Assembly (NCBI GenBank): GCA_949825025.1
Contig: OX463779.1
Coordinates: 38,884,203 to 38,948,202 of the forward strand
Source: Siphlonurus alternatus
Taxonomy: Eukaryota; Arthropoda; Insecta; Ephemeroptera; Siphlonuridae
Direction: 5' to 3'
Length of the DNA stretch: 64,000 bases
Under the pieces are notes generated by a model. The model ran no database searches. It had not been told where the DNA came from and saw only the letters and a program-made list of their open reading frames with translations. The position numbers were made by a program, and so were the translations under genes. Position 1 is the stretch's first letter. The number at the start of each line of letters is the position of its first letter. Positions 39,291-51,853 of this stretch are shown in pieces.

Positions 39291-42200
39291 GTGTGATAAT
39301 TTAACCCCTTCCCTCTCCTTACGACATCTACAAACAACTAATTAGTCCCTTTTTTTTCTAAAAATTATATGAAACAAACAAAAATTTGACTCTATATTAT
39401 AGGAATAGTTTAAATTCACGATCAATGCCGTTTATACAGGAATTATTAGCCTAATATAATCAAAATTGCACATTTTCTTTTAATAGGATATCCTGATGTC
39501 CTTACAATTGCAAATATCTCCAATTCACAAAAATAATTAAAATTCATAAAAATTGTTACTTCCTAAATTAAAATAATTCCCCCCTAAAATTCATACCACA
39601 ACACATGACGACAAAATTTAAATTACTACTTGAATTTTTTTCATAATACCAAGAAGACATAATAAAGTCATAATACATTATGTTAATATTTTTCTTGTAC
39701 GTCTAATTATAAATTCAAGAAGTACACAATATTTTTTACGACCTGTGTACAATGTTTAACATAATGAACATATTTTCATTGTGCACGTTTGGTGACAAGC
39801 TTGTTACTCAGTACGCGGATGATATCATCGCATGAATGAGATTGCCACTACAACACGCTGTATGCGAGGCAAGGTTACATGTGACTAATGAATTGAGATA
39901 CGTGTGACGGAATCTTGAACAGTTTGGTGGCGGTACCTTTGACAAAAAAAAATATTCCTGGCCCCGGGCGAAAATTTTAGTTAGTACTTGCTTATCATCA
40001 AATATATATATACGTTGGGCGGATGTATGCAAGAAGTTTCCGAAATGTGTGAAGAATATTTTTATATATACCTGTGATGTATATTGAGAGAAGTTGATGA
40101 AATATTAATGATTTTTATCTGGTGAAGTTATCTGAATTGAAAAGTATATATTATCGTACATGACCAGTGAAATATTACATTCATTATTTGCAATTTTATT
40201 ATAGAGCTTCCATATTAGTTAGAAAAAATAGAAAATACAAAATACACAATCACGTTGATTTAAACAAACCTACATTTATTAACAAATCGAAATTAAATTA
40301 AATGTGACACGATTCCATCTTATATAGAATTTATATCAATTTATTATTAAAAAATCAAATATAATAATTAATATATGTATTTTTTTTTCAATTGACTTTA
40401 AGTTATTATTATTATTTTATTTCAATCTGGTCATTTGCTTTCGGAATATACGTACTGCTTATTATACATTAACGAGATTACTATAATAGATGACGGAATT
40501 GGTACTGCATGCTGTATGGTCATCTTATTTCCCATTTAATCCCTATTTTATATTAAATTAAAACAAATTCCTGTATGAAACTTTAGTTCTAATTTTTTTA
40601 CAATAACAATATCATGCAGACAATAATTATAATTAAGGCATTACTGTTAAAATGAATTATTATTTACAATATTCTATGTTTATTATATTTCAGTAAGAAA
40701 TAAAAATATGTGTATATAGTTTTATGGTAACTTCTTACATGTTTATTTCCATGCAGTAGCATGGCTATTAAACAAAGTTGACTGCATATATTAATATATT
40801 TCATCATAAACTTTATGAAACATGAATTTATTATATTTTACAAAAAAATATATATATAAATAATAATACAATAATGCATAATTTACTGAATATATAAACT
40901 TATTAGTTTCTGATTCTGCATAAATTTAACATTTTTTATTGGACTCTTTAATTTATGTATGCACAATTTATTATAACACAAATAATACTATACAGTCTAT
41001 ACACATCTCATACATGCAGATTTTAAAATTTTATTTGGCCAATTAAAACATCCCCTTTAATTTTTTTAATCAAAAACAAGTAAAAATGTATGTTACCTGT
41101 TTACAGAAAGCCACACACCATAATAATTTTTATTGAAGTAAAAAAATAATAATAATAATGATAAAAATAAAAATGCTGACCAAAAAATTAACAAAACAAA
41201 AACCATTGAATATTTATTACAAGTCGGAGTATAAAAATTTGTCATCATTCGTTACGCACAGATGACTTTTACAGCCTGCCTCTCACTTTTTTTTTTTTTT
41301 TACAACAAAACAAAAATTTATAATACTTTTGTTTTGTACACCTGATTTATTACTTGCAACAAATCTAAATTAAAAGTGTAATTGTAATAAAAAATGTGAT
41401 TAATATCATTGTAATATTGAAACATTGGACTGGTTTATAGTCCAGCTTACGTGACGTCACGTGCCATAAAAAAATGCGTTTACATGAGCCTATTTGATGC
41501 GTATTTTTTTGGTGACGCGTCATATAAGAATAACATTAAATGTCATCAATCGATTCGTAATATGAGACTCATGTGAACATTTTAGTAAAAATTGCAAAAT
41601 ATAAAGGAATACATTAACTTTTAGAAAATAGCAAACTCCCTATTATAAATATGTCTTTGGCGCTCCATTAAGATGACATATTTTAATTTTGAAATCACAC
41701 TCAAGAGGCATAATACACGCCCTTCTTTAAAATTAATCAGAGCCCAACGATACAGTAAAGAAAACATCACATCTTGAAGTGATAAAAACTTGTGAGAAGT
41801 ATATTAGATAAATATTTTAACACCAAAAATGCAATTTAATTAAAAATTCATTTTTTTTCCCCACGTTGGGTTTTGTTCATACCGAATTTTCACTTCCCTC
41901 CAGAATATCTCAACATTATAAAAATAACATCAATTTTTGTGGTAATTTTGGTTCGTTTTGATGTTCTGCCAGGGTACAATTGACATGCTTGCTTTGTACG
42001 CCAGTTGAATCAGCAAGTAGTAGCAGCTATAACACACGTTATATAGCGGACTAAAGGCGGCATTCTCTTGTATAGTTACGTCCTGGCTTATTGCTCATAA
42101 CGAGTGAAGAAAACTGTTATTGGACCAAGTTACCATCGACTTTCATATCTGCAGTCCATTTTACCATGTAATGCATTCGTAACTCAAGCTTTGAGCTCAA

Positions 42201-43099
42201 CATCAAGGGAACTTTTATATTTAGAAAATATTTTATTGACATTTTATCCTTTCATTTCATTTTTTTATTATTAAAAATGTGTATTTAAAGATATTATACC
42301 AGTAAAGTTAAGTTAGTATTATATAATATGAATGTTTATAGTTTTGTATACTATATAATTAAAATAATTTTCATTTATGAATGAACATTTTATTTGAAAT
42401 TTTTATTGGATTTAATCATGTATCAAAGAGTCACATAATAAAATATTCATCAATATTTTATGATTTTTGTTGTTAATTTTTATATTCATGTTTTTGAATA
42501 AATTATCAACTATATAGTATATAATTTTTAATGTATTACATTAAAATATTATTAAACAGGGGGCATACCAAGCACCTATTAAAATCTCGAGTCTTTTGAA
42601 AAATGAATGCCTATAGATATTAAATTATTAATGACTATAATATTGAGACTTTTAAAACATGGTATACTAAATTTAAGCAATGATCTTCATTCTTTGCGAA
42701 TGTCCCCTTTTATCTTTTAATCCGTTGTATCCACCATCTGCAAAGAAAGTAAAAAAAAGCGATGTACTTGCTTTTAATTATACTTCAATTGAAAATGTAT
42801 TTTATAACCATTAAATATTTTTATTCTTTTTTAAAACACGTGTTTCATAATTTAATATTATGTACTTCTTATAATAGGACTAGGACAGCACGAACTTTAC
42901 CCCGTCCTGATATGCTGCAGCTGCAAGAGACAAAGAGATGCAGATTTGCAACTTTTGGGGAGGTAAAAAGACCACCCTGTTATATCCTAAATTCAAGTTC
43001 ATTAGCCACTAGCCTGCATATTAACATTATTAACTGATAGACATCAGTGCAATGCTCACAAACAGAGTGAGGGTAAAATTCGTAGTGTCCCTAGGCAAA

Positions 43100-43136
<37 letters not shown>

Positions 43137-44281
43137 CACCGTTCTCCGCTATAATATTTGACGCTAAGGCTGTATAATACAGTGTACAATGCTCCTCGGT
43201 ACGGAGAAAAGCGAGTCTTTATATTACACATACCATAGCATAATGTGATCATGTTTCAAATTAAAGAGCATGCATATTTTATAACAACACATTAGCATTA
43301 TGATGCAAAGTCTACTCATATTTATCTTTCCCTCTATAATTTTGGCACTTATGTAATAACATTAATTTATTATTTTTTCTCATTCATAAAAACATGTTAT
43401 TATTATTTTTTTCTTTTTGCTTATTCATTTCTATTCAAACTCACCTAGAATAGGCGGTCCTTACAGTAACCCGTCCATTTTATATAATTGAACTTATATT
43501 ATTGTACTTACAGCGGGGTACAATTGTGTATATAGAAGGCAAAGGATAAACTATAAAGTATTATGCTTTTGGTACATCCTAGCTGCAACAGAAGTTGCTA
43601 TTCATATGCTAATTACCATGCTTGCCTTTCTCGCCTTTGCCTGGCTAACTGATGGTCCCTTTTCGCCAATGTTATAACTATAGTAGGGATGTTACTATAC
43701 TTGTTTGTGTTAGGGGGGACATGCTAAAAAGATAAAAAATAATACAAACACTAAAATAACATACTACAATGTTATTTTATACATGCACCATATAAGAGCA
43801 TACCATTGTTATATGGGGGAGGTATATATACAATATGCAGTTTCTACCACTTCTAAGTAAAGTACGCATTCTTGCATTTTGATGTGTAAAAGATATTGTT
43901 GTTTTTAGGGTTGTTGTAATAAGATACGGGGGAATTAAAATTTTAAAAAGTTTAATTTTTCCCCTTTATAAATTATGGTATAATAAAGTAAATATAATAT
44001 ATTATGTCATGTAAAAAATTGTGCATGGATTTTGATTGACAATTTAAAAAATATTATATAGTTTCTTACTATTTTTTACGAATTAATTCTTTTGTATTAG
44101 TAAATATTTTTTTCTAAAAAAATTTGATGCCACAATATAAAGTGATGCTATAAACAACAATTTTTCATTTTTATTTTATAATTGCTGAACATATTATATT
44201 TCCGTATTAAAAACTTATCAAATTTATCAACATTCAACATTCAAACAAATGTTATATAATTAAATTTAAAAGGCTGTCACA
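39291..44281. other. AT-rich non-coding DNA with islands and a long A run
   Basis: Islands lie at 39785-40030, 41430-41540 (with ACGTGACGTCACGT at 41449-41462) and 41980-42190. A 26-nt A run at 43106-43131 follows a GC-richer stretch (42880-43100) and could be the tail of an unrecognised retrocopy or SINE. The frame 42762-43037 shows no domain. Confidence 0.45.
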
Positions 44282-44324
44282 ATTATAGCAGGGAACAGAG
44301 ATTATCTCTGTTCCCTGATTATAG
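44282..44324. mobile_element. 29-bp perfect palindrome flanked by 7-bp direct repeats
   Basis: CAGGGAACAGAGA (44289-44301), a 3-nt loop TTA and the exact complement TCTCTGTTCCCTG (44305-44317) sit between two copies of ATTATAG (44282-44288 and 44318-44324). The layout is that of a target-site duplication around two fused terminal inverted repeats. A CAGGG start is typical of hAT transposon ends, and hAT duplications are 8 bp. The other reading is a chance hairpin. Confidence 0.55.
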
Positions 44325-46644
44325 TATATATAATTGGCATGAACGTGATTACGTAAATTGACGTTTAATTTGATTTTTAGACAGACGTGTGACCACTCCT
44401 CTCATATGATTTTTGACCAAGGTGGTCCATAAGTGCTTGCTTGAGTATAGAGACAGAAAGATAGACAAATCGCTCCATCAGTCGCGAAATCACAAAGTAT
44501 AAGTCGTTGCTTAAAATTTTAAGTCTGGGTGGTCTGAAAATATAAAACCTCGCCCTTTAAAAAGTGCCACAGTGGTTTCTGTTTCTTTCCATGCAGTTGC
44601 TACACAGATACACGGGCAATTTGTTAGCGTAGACGTGCGAGAAGACGTTGCATGCACCCCGCCCTGCAGTCAGCCAGGTATCATGCAGGTAGTGCATGCA
44701 GGCGAGAAAATCAATGCAGCGGCGATGACCCACCTTTGTAACCCAGACGTTGGGGAATTTGATGTAAGATTCAGAGATATGGAAATAACAAAGAAAATTT
44801 AAAAAAAAAATGTTGTATTATGATGTTTATGAAAAACTTATGTTTGAAGGTATTTTTTTAATTTGTTTTTAACATGAAAATGTCTTAATATATTCAAATA
44901 TTATTTTAAATTTACATATTATTTTTATTTATAAATAAATATAGAGGTTGCATGTGATTTAACCATACTATTTTTTTGTAATATTTATAAAATATTGTTA
45001 TTATAGAATGAATGAATTTTAATAACAAAAAATAGTTATATGAATTTGACATGCCATTTCTTTAATATTTTTTTTCTTCTTATAATTATGAACATAGATA
45101 TAAATAGAATTTCAGAATCAATCACACACAATGCATTCAATTTCAATGTGTATGTTTGTTTTTCTAAACGTCCTCTTGACTTTCTTGCAGTGTGTGTCTG
45201 ACGTATGCATTCACAGCCCTAGGGGGAGTAACTATCTATGGCTCCAGAGGACCGGATTGACATGGTCCTAATTGGTGCGTGGTTCTCGCGATTGTGCTGA
45301 GAGGAGCCGTCACTCGCAGCCTTACTGCACTTTATCTCGATCAGCTGATGAGGGGGCGTGGCACACTACAGCATCATCCCTCAGTACCATTTCTATATAT
45401 AAAGATTGATCACGTATTCTATTTGCTCATGGACAACAAATCAAGTCAATGTTGGTGTATCGTATAGGCACTAAAATCCATAAGAAAAAATATTTAATTA
45501 AAAAAAGTATTTTTTGATTGATTATCAATATTATTTATTATTTTCATTGCCCATTGTGATATTTACATTTCAATATAAATGTCCAATCTTTGTAAATTGT
45601 TATTTTTGCAAAATAATAAATAGTTAAATTTTTTTTTATTCATTATTTTTCATGAGTGACCCTCACAATAATAATATAAAAGCATCTATAAATAATTCTA
45701 TAGGTACGGGATGTGAATTTGAGAAATATAAAAATAAAAGGGGGGATTCATCAGTTTCCGGTGTAATCATGAATGGAAAAAAAAAACTTTTTTGGTGGTC
45801 TTCTTCGTACCTAAAATTTATGCTAAAGGTACAAAAGCGGCTTCTAAATATGATATCTTGTTGTATAATGAATGCACCCCCCTCCTCCCTACCGTGTGAT
45901 GGGGACGAGCACGTGCCCCTGGCCCTCGCGCGCGATTGTTCATCCCCTGTAGTAAGGGGGTGGGGCGGCTGCATCCTGTGCCCTTGTTGCTTACATCCAC
46001 CCCGTGCTGTTGACGCTTTCTTTTCTAACCCTATAGCTTGCAGCGTCCGTGTGGTGTCTATCCGCCTGTCCCCGTCAATCTGAGATTATATACTGACTGA
46101 CACGCTAGCTTGACATACCCCGCAGATTAATGGCTTTCAAGTCAAGTTTGTGGTCCAATTTAACTCTTTTACAATTACTGTATTACAAACTGTATCACAG
46201 TCTAGCTGGATACTAGATTAAGTGGCTGGCTTCAAATGAATTTGTATATTTGAATTTTACACTAAAAAAAATTAACATTCACAGCCTTATCGATCTCTAT
46301 ACCTGCAGATTTTGTGCGTTAAATATGTGCAAACAGTTCTAAATGCAGACATGCATGATGCACCTTTTATCCATAATATGATACATTGGTGCTAAGAGTA
46401 CCATTTATATTATTAAATGTGCCATGATAATATTTACGTGCATGGTTTTATTTTTCACAAAGCGTGCCTCTATATAGAACAGATTTGCAAACATACATAT
46501 TATAATGAATTGAGTGTACAACTGTACACATTGCTTCTTATTTTACCCCTCCTTGATTTTCCCAGTACAGTTATATTATAATATTATTATAATATGATAC
46601 AGGCAATAGGTAAAATTTACAATATTTTATAGCAGATGTTGGCA

Positions 46645-46650
<6 letters not shown>
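44325..46650. other. Non-coding DNA with strong GC islands
   Basis: Islands lie at 44560-44760, 45180-45460 (with ATCAGCTGAT at 45340-45349 and GAGGGGGCGTGG just after) and 45880-46120. Overlapping open frames on both strands at 45650-46083 have no recognisable domain and look like by-products of GC content. A pyrimidine tract ending TTTCTTGCAG at 45190 resembles a splice acceptor but no exon follows clearly. Confidence 0.4.

Positions 46651-46740
<90 letters not shown>
46651..46740 (+). repeat. (CT)n microsatellite
   Basis: This is a CT dinucleotide array of about 43 units with one TT interruption near its 3' end. Minus-strand RE/ER open frames are artefacts of it. Confidence 0.97.
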
Positions 46741-46741
<1 letters not shown>

Positions 46742-49474
46742 GAATAAAAATAAAGTAACATTGCCATTCATTACTTTGAACCATTAAAACCAATAACAAC
46801 AAGTTTTATTTCAGAATATTCCAATGTTAATAATACTAGATTATTATAGTGGTTTCGAAATGTAATTGTTGGTGATTTAAATTATATTGTTATCACAAAT
46901 TGAAGTTGTTGTGGTTTATTTGAATTGCTGCATCCAATTTAGTTTTGTTCGTGTTTCGTCACTTATTCTGTAATATACAAGCTTGACAGTCCCAGCTTAG
47001 TGGTCATGCATTACATTGAGGCTTATCAAACTGGTTTATCTTGTTCTTTTATTACATTTTAATATAATTTTATATCTTATAATTCTATCTACTCATATAT
47101 TATATAGATTTAATGCAATCATAATACATACTTGTAATAACAAGTTCAGAATTTTTAATCACAAATTAAAATTTGATTTGAATTTTATCTATACTCAACT
47201 ATAATCTCATATCCTATATAAAAAAAGTGTTTACATTATAAATATCTTGTTTATCATTATCAGCTGATAAATATTTAATTTTCATGTTTTGTGATAAAAA
47301 AAAATAACACATGAACGTTTCAGCACGAATAAGCTATACATAAACTTTCATATTATAACAAAATCCACCCCAATTGTAAAAATAATCAAGATATGATAAA
47401 AATAGAAGCAAAAACAGCTTGTTTGAAACATTTTATTTGTTTGTATATACTATAGCTTGATTATCCAAGAGCCTGGTATGTACTACACACAATAGACACA
47501 ATACAATAATAAGTATAACAATAATAATAATATAGCAGCTGAAACTTCTATTAAAATCTACTGATTTCTGACTAAAATGTTTTTATAATGGAGTTAGGAT
47601 AGGTTGGGAACTATAACTCCCTCTTATTATTGATAGAGAGCAGCTGATTTTTGTCTCATTGTTAAAAGAAGGGTATATACCAGGTTATGGTGAGACAATC
47701 GACATGCATGGCGGTGCAATGTAAATACGACATACAGAAAATGTTCACACTTTTTACTGCACGACACGCTAAGATTGCCACCCACTATAGTGATAAAATA
47801 AAACCATGTGGTGACTACATTCGTGAGAAAGGTAAAGATACATTCTCAATAGCTTCTGTTGTTGCATGCACTCTTCTTGTATAGATAGGTTTTTACGGTA
47901 TGATATATACAAACTTTATGGTTTGCCCTAAAGCGGTACAGGCGCTGTCAAAAAATACAATTACTCAATTCTCTATGCTGGCCAAATATTTGATTTTTTT
48001 TTCTGAGAGAGTAAATTTTAGTATATTTTTCCCCAAGAAGTGACTACTTCAAATTAATTTTATCAGCCTGCATCATGGAAATGTATTATTATTTTTACAT
48101 TTAATATCTATAATAATGTATAATATATTTTTGAAATGGACATTGAATCAATGAGGATTGAATTTAATATTAGATTAATCCTTATTGTTATATCAACCGA
48201 CCATTTCAACCAATATAATATAAAAAGAGGGGGGATATAATGTGTACAGATATTAAAGCTCTTTTATCAATATATAAAATTTCAATGTATAAAAATGAGT
48301 CAGTCATTTATGTAGTACCACAAAAACCAATATTACACCATTGAATGGGGCTATTTTTTGGTCTCATTTTAAAGGATTTAGAAGGATTTAAAATTGTTGA
48401 GCTTTGCAACTTTTTTTAATAATAAAATTTTTACAACCCTTTTTTTTTTAACTTTTCCTTCTTTCAATTTTAGCAGCCTCTGTCACATAGCTTCATTCAG
48501 AAGGGAATTATCTCAGATTTTAACTCTACATTGTTATACCTTATAGCTATAACTTTTCCACATATATATAACCGAAACAAGCATTAATTGTTTTTGTCAG
48601 CTCAGAGGCAAAATGCAGCTTGCATGACACGAGTGTATGAATTTTTGCATAGCATTTTTGCATAATTACAATCTCTGCAGGTGCATACATTTTCCTCGTT
48701 TATGAATCCGGTCGTAGGTACACACTTGCACACAAAGATACGTACTTTACAGTCTTTACACACACCTTGTACTTTACCTTAATTATTTGCTATTTATTAT
48801 AGCTGCATCTCCAATATATACAGTTTCGCAATTTTGAGAAAAGTAAGAAACGCAGCTAAATATTCCATCTCCAAAACGTTCTATATGGTTCACCACACAT
48901 CCATATAGGTTGTGAGGCATCATCTCCAATCAGAGCAGGGGAACATTCATGCATGGTGTCACGAGGTGTAATGAACAGAGGGGGGATGGGAGGGAGGGAT
49001 ATAAGATCAATGTTAATATTTTTTTTTTTTTTTGAAACAGAGACTCAGGTAAGTAAGTTTGTGGGACTTCACATGTTAAAATCCACGTTTCTCTCGATCA
49101 AGCCCCTATGAAGGCAAGGCATCAAGCTTCGAGTCCAGACTTATCTGCGTGTGCTTGTATACAGCCCATCCAATCGGGGGGTGTAATAAACCACGGTCGA
49201 CGCGATGAGCAATTCAGGTCAGGAGGGAACAAGAGAACCCTTGTTGTTGTTGAGAAGAAGGAACTACTTTCCAAAGTCAGGGCTCCTGATGCGGCGTGTC
49301 AAACAAGAAGCCCCCGCAGCTCAAAACAAACCGCATGAGCTGTCCCACGGGTATGAAGCCATGCAGACAATTTGACAAATTTACAAGTCTTCGATTGTTT
49401 AGTCTCAATGCATTCAAGAAAATTGCTGTCAAAGTATTAGTCAAAAAACGGGATTTTAATTTTTCTCAAAGGAG
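46741..49474. other. Non-coding DNA with GC islands
   Basis: ATCAGCTGAT lies at 47259-47268. GC-richer islands lie at 48590-48760, 48880-48990 and 49080-49350. A poly(T) tract (49020-49033) followed by GAAACAG, eight bases and a GTAAGTA donor resembles a micro-exon. The frame 49108-49338 has no known domain. Confidence 0.4.
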
Positions 49475-49846
49475 TTAAGGTAGAGATAATACGGATCAGC
49501 TGGCCCAATGCTAAAAAATTCCCATTCATAAAAATTATGAAAAAAATTTAAAATGTTCTCCTCTACATCCCCTATCAGTAGGTAAAATATCAGGTATACA
49601 AAAACGAGCTAGTTTTCGAGTTATTAATTTTCAAAGTTGACCAATTTAACATGGAAGTCCCATTTCTCCATGTTAAATTAGTCAACTTTAAAATTAATAA
49701 CTCGAAAACTAGCTCGTTTTTGTATACCTGATATTTTATCTACTGATAGGGGATGTAGAGGAGAACATTTTAAATTTTTTTCATAATTTTTATGAATGGG
49801 ATTTTTTTAGCATTGGGCCAGCTGATCCGTATTATCTCTACCTTAA
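49475..49846. mobile_element. TTAA-flanked MITE, subtype 1
   Basis: TTAA lies at both edges (49475-49478 and 49843-49846). The ends are GGTAGAGATAATACGGATCA and its exact complement. Arms of about 175 bp are almost fully complementary around a short centre at about 49652-49667. The interior words ATGTTCTCCTCTACATCCCC, AAAATATCAGGTATACAAA and CGAGCTAGTTTTCGAG recur with small changes in the element at 62605-62959. There is no open frame. TTAA duplication is typical of piggyBac-type insertion. Confidence 0.8.
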
Positions 49847-50379
49847 AAATATGTTAAAATACCATTCATAAAAAGTTACCAAAATGTTGAAAATTTAATA
49901 TTTATAAGCCAGATGACTACAAAAATGAAGTTGTTTCGTAAAATCTGAGACCTGAATGAAAAAAATTGCATTTTTATTTTCACATTCCACTGTTGAGTAA
50001 AAACATAAGACTTTCTGAGCTATAAATTACAAGTAAGCTATTGATTTTTCTTGTGGACTAATTTTTATTGCTTTTATATTTTATAGTTTTAAGATTTTAT
50101 TTATTACTTTACTGGTGTTTTAGAGGTTAAATTTATCTTACTTTATATGACATTACAGGACAAACAAGTATAAGACCTATACCTGCTGGTCAAGGTTGCA
50201 TATACTTTAGTATTTCAAAAAGAGACATAAATATACTTAAACATTTATGATTTTATTACTAAATGTCTATTTACGGAAAATAAAAATAAATTTATATTTT
50301 TAATACAAAGTTTTACAGCTCATCGTATTTTGAGTAAAGAAGAAAATAATTTTTGTCAGTGGTAAACATTTCTTGAGAG
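49847..50379. other. AT-rich non-coding DNA
   Basis: Nothing recognisable is seen between the MITE and the next patch. Confidence 0.55.
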
Positions 50380-50520
50380 ATGAAGGAGAGAGAGAGAGAG
50401 CGTAGAGGGCTCGGTAACTCAATTGGCGTGCATAATTGCACTAGTTCCGCCTCACAGCGCAGGCTGGATAATTAATATCTGGAGCTGCCGTCTGAGAAAA
50501 GTAGAAAGGGGGAGAAAATG
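50380..50520 (+). repeat. tRNA-like patch (weak)
   Basis: After a short GA run, GCTCGGTAACTCAATTGGCG resembles the D-arm/A-box of a tRNA-derived sequence, and TCCGCCTCACAGCGCAGG follows. No good B-box is present, so it is not a tRNA gene. It could be a decayed SINE head or chance. Confidence 0.25.
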
Positions 50521-51060
50521 TGAAGGTGCGAATCAAGAAAAGGAAATAGATTTATAATCAATTTGATAGCTTTTAAATTAAAAATAATATAAGAGGTCTG
50601 AAAATAATTGAAAATATCTAAGAAATCTACAAATGTTTTTTTATTAATTTATAAAAGACTGAGAAATAAGACTGTTTAATATTCCAGTTTATTAATAAAA
50701 ATAAAAGCAGAAAGTGTTTTCTTTATTACCCTTTGCTCAATATTATTGACCTGAATTAATTTACTAATAACATAGAATAAATTTATGCAAAATATTATTA
50801 AATTGCTGACTATTAAATGTTACATGCTAACACTACTGCCCTATGTCCTATGGCTGTCCTACCCTATGATTATTATGGCAACCGGTTTATAATGCTAATA
50901 TGTCAAGTTATAGTTGGACAAATCTTTGTATTGGTTTTATATTTTGATATTGTATGTATGGGAATTCAAGGGACATGTTTTTCTTATTCAATACTGTCCA
51001 TACATCCTTTTGTACAAAATATAGAAAAAAAAAATGTCTTAAAAAAAGTTGTCGTGAATG
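50521..51060. other. AT-rich non-coding DNA upstream of the promoter
   Basis: No distinct feature is seen. Overlapping open frames (50817-51110 plus, 50908-51213 minus) run into the promoter-like segment and have no domains. Confidence 0.5.
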
Positions 51061-51200
51061 TTCGGCTTCATCTCGAGAGTAGCCGAAGTGGCGGGCGGCG
51101 CGCGGCGTGAACATTTCATTTCGCTTTCTGTCAGTAGTGTCAGTCGGAAGAGAGACGGCAGAGATAGAGAGTCTGTGAAAGATTGAGCTCGACTGCACAT
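51061..51200 (+). promoter_or_regulatory. Probable core promoter with two TCAGT initiators
   Basis: A CpG-rich stretch (GCGGGCGGCGCGCGGCGTG, 51091-51109) precedes two arthropod-type initiator pentamers TCAGT at 51131-51135 and 51140-51144. A G/A-rich run, CGGAAGAGAGACGGCAGAG, follows. No TATA box is seen at about -30. A stem of TTCGGCT (51061-51067) and AGCCGAA (51081-51087) lies just upstream. It is about 500-600 bp upstream of the signal-peptide exon, and I infer that it drives that gene. Confidence 0.45.
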
Positions 51201-51658
51201 ACGTAATGTGCACGAGCGTATATTATCATGAGGTTAATTCCTCTTAAAAACAATGGGGTAGTTTTTTCAAAATTAATAAAAATAAAAAGTGAAGTGTCTA
51301 ATATTTTGAGTGTTGTGATAAAATACAATTATATGGATGAATTATTTATTATTAATAAAATAATTAAAGTGTTTTATTACATATCAAAAAACTAGTCTTC
51401 CAATTTAATAATTAAAAAAATATTACTATAAATAATTATTAATTTTAACTACTAATATCATCGTAAAAAAATAGTGTTGGTGTTATTGTCTTTTTTATTT
51501 CCCTCTAACTTAAAAAATAATATAATCAACAACTTTTGTGTTCTATATGTGCCTTTTTTTTCTAAATAACAAAATTGTGTTCATGGATAAAATAAAAGTT
51601 TTTCTCACTTTAAACTTTTGTTTCTAAAAATTCTTCTTTCGTCTCTTCGATTTGGCAG

Positions 51659-51853
51659 CGAAGAAGTTTTATTTTATAAAAAAGAGAAGAAACTCTTAAC
51701 GTTTTTGTTTTTATCTCACAAGTTCTTCAAGCTAGATATCACTAGTAAACATGGATACTACTGGACCAGCTTTTATCATAAGGAACAGGACTTGGATAAT
51801 CCCAGTGTTTGGATTGTTATTACTCGTGCTTCAATCTCCTCAAGCTGTTTACG
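51659..51853 (+). CDS. First coding exon of a secreted or membrane protein (partial gene)
   Basis: Translation is proposed from ATG 51751 (context GTAAACATGG) to a donor G|GTAAGT at 51853/51854, leaving phase 1. The 34 full codons start MDTTGPAFIIRNRT, then the hydrophobic core WIIPVFGLLLLVLQ, then SPQAVY. This is a textbook signal peptide, with the exon ending near the expected cleavage point. An acceptor with a pyrimidine tract (TTCTTCTTTCGTCTCTTCG then ATTTGGCAG, AG at 51657-51658) would give a 92-nt leader free of ATG, whereas the unspliced DNA back to the promoter has several ATGs. That argues for a spliced 5' UTR. A phase-1 intron after a signal peptide is common in extracellular-domain genes, including immunoglobulin-superfamily ones. 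The rest of the protein is outside the window or unrecognised, so the gene cannot be named. Only the signal peptide and donor are seen; the gene structure is inferred. Confidence 0.7.

Noticed and set aside
45161..45200. Splice-acceptor-like tract ending TTTCTTGCAG
   Set aside because: No frame stays open to a matching donor, and such tracts are frequent in this T-rich sequence.
45652..46083. 143-codon plus frame overlapping 103- and 60-codon minus frames
   Set aside because: Several frames on both strands are open at once, which reflects low stop density in a GC-rich island rather than a gene; no domain is recognised.
46571..46802. RE/ER-repeat minus-strand open frames
   Set aside because: They are translations of the (CT)n microsatellite.
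49108..49338. 76-codon frame in a GC-richer patch
   Set aside because: No recognisable domain, no pyrimidine-tract acceptor at its start and no donor at its end that keeps the frame.
50400..50520. tRNA gene suggested by a D-arm-like sequence
   Set aside because: No matching B-box and no complementary acceptor stem.
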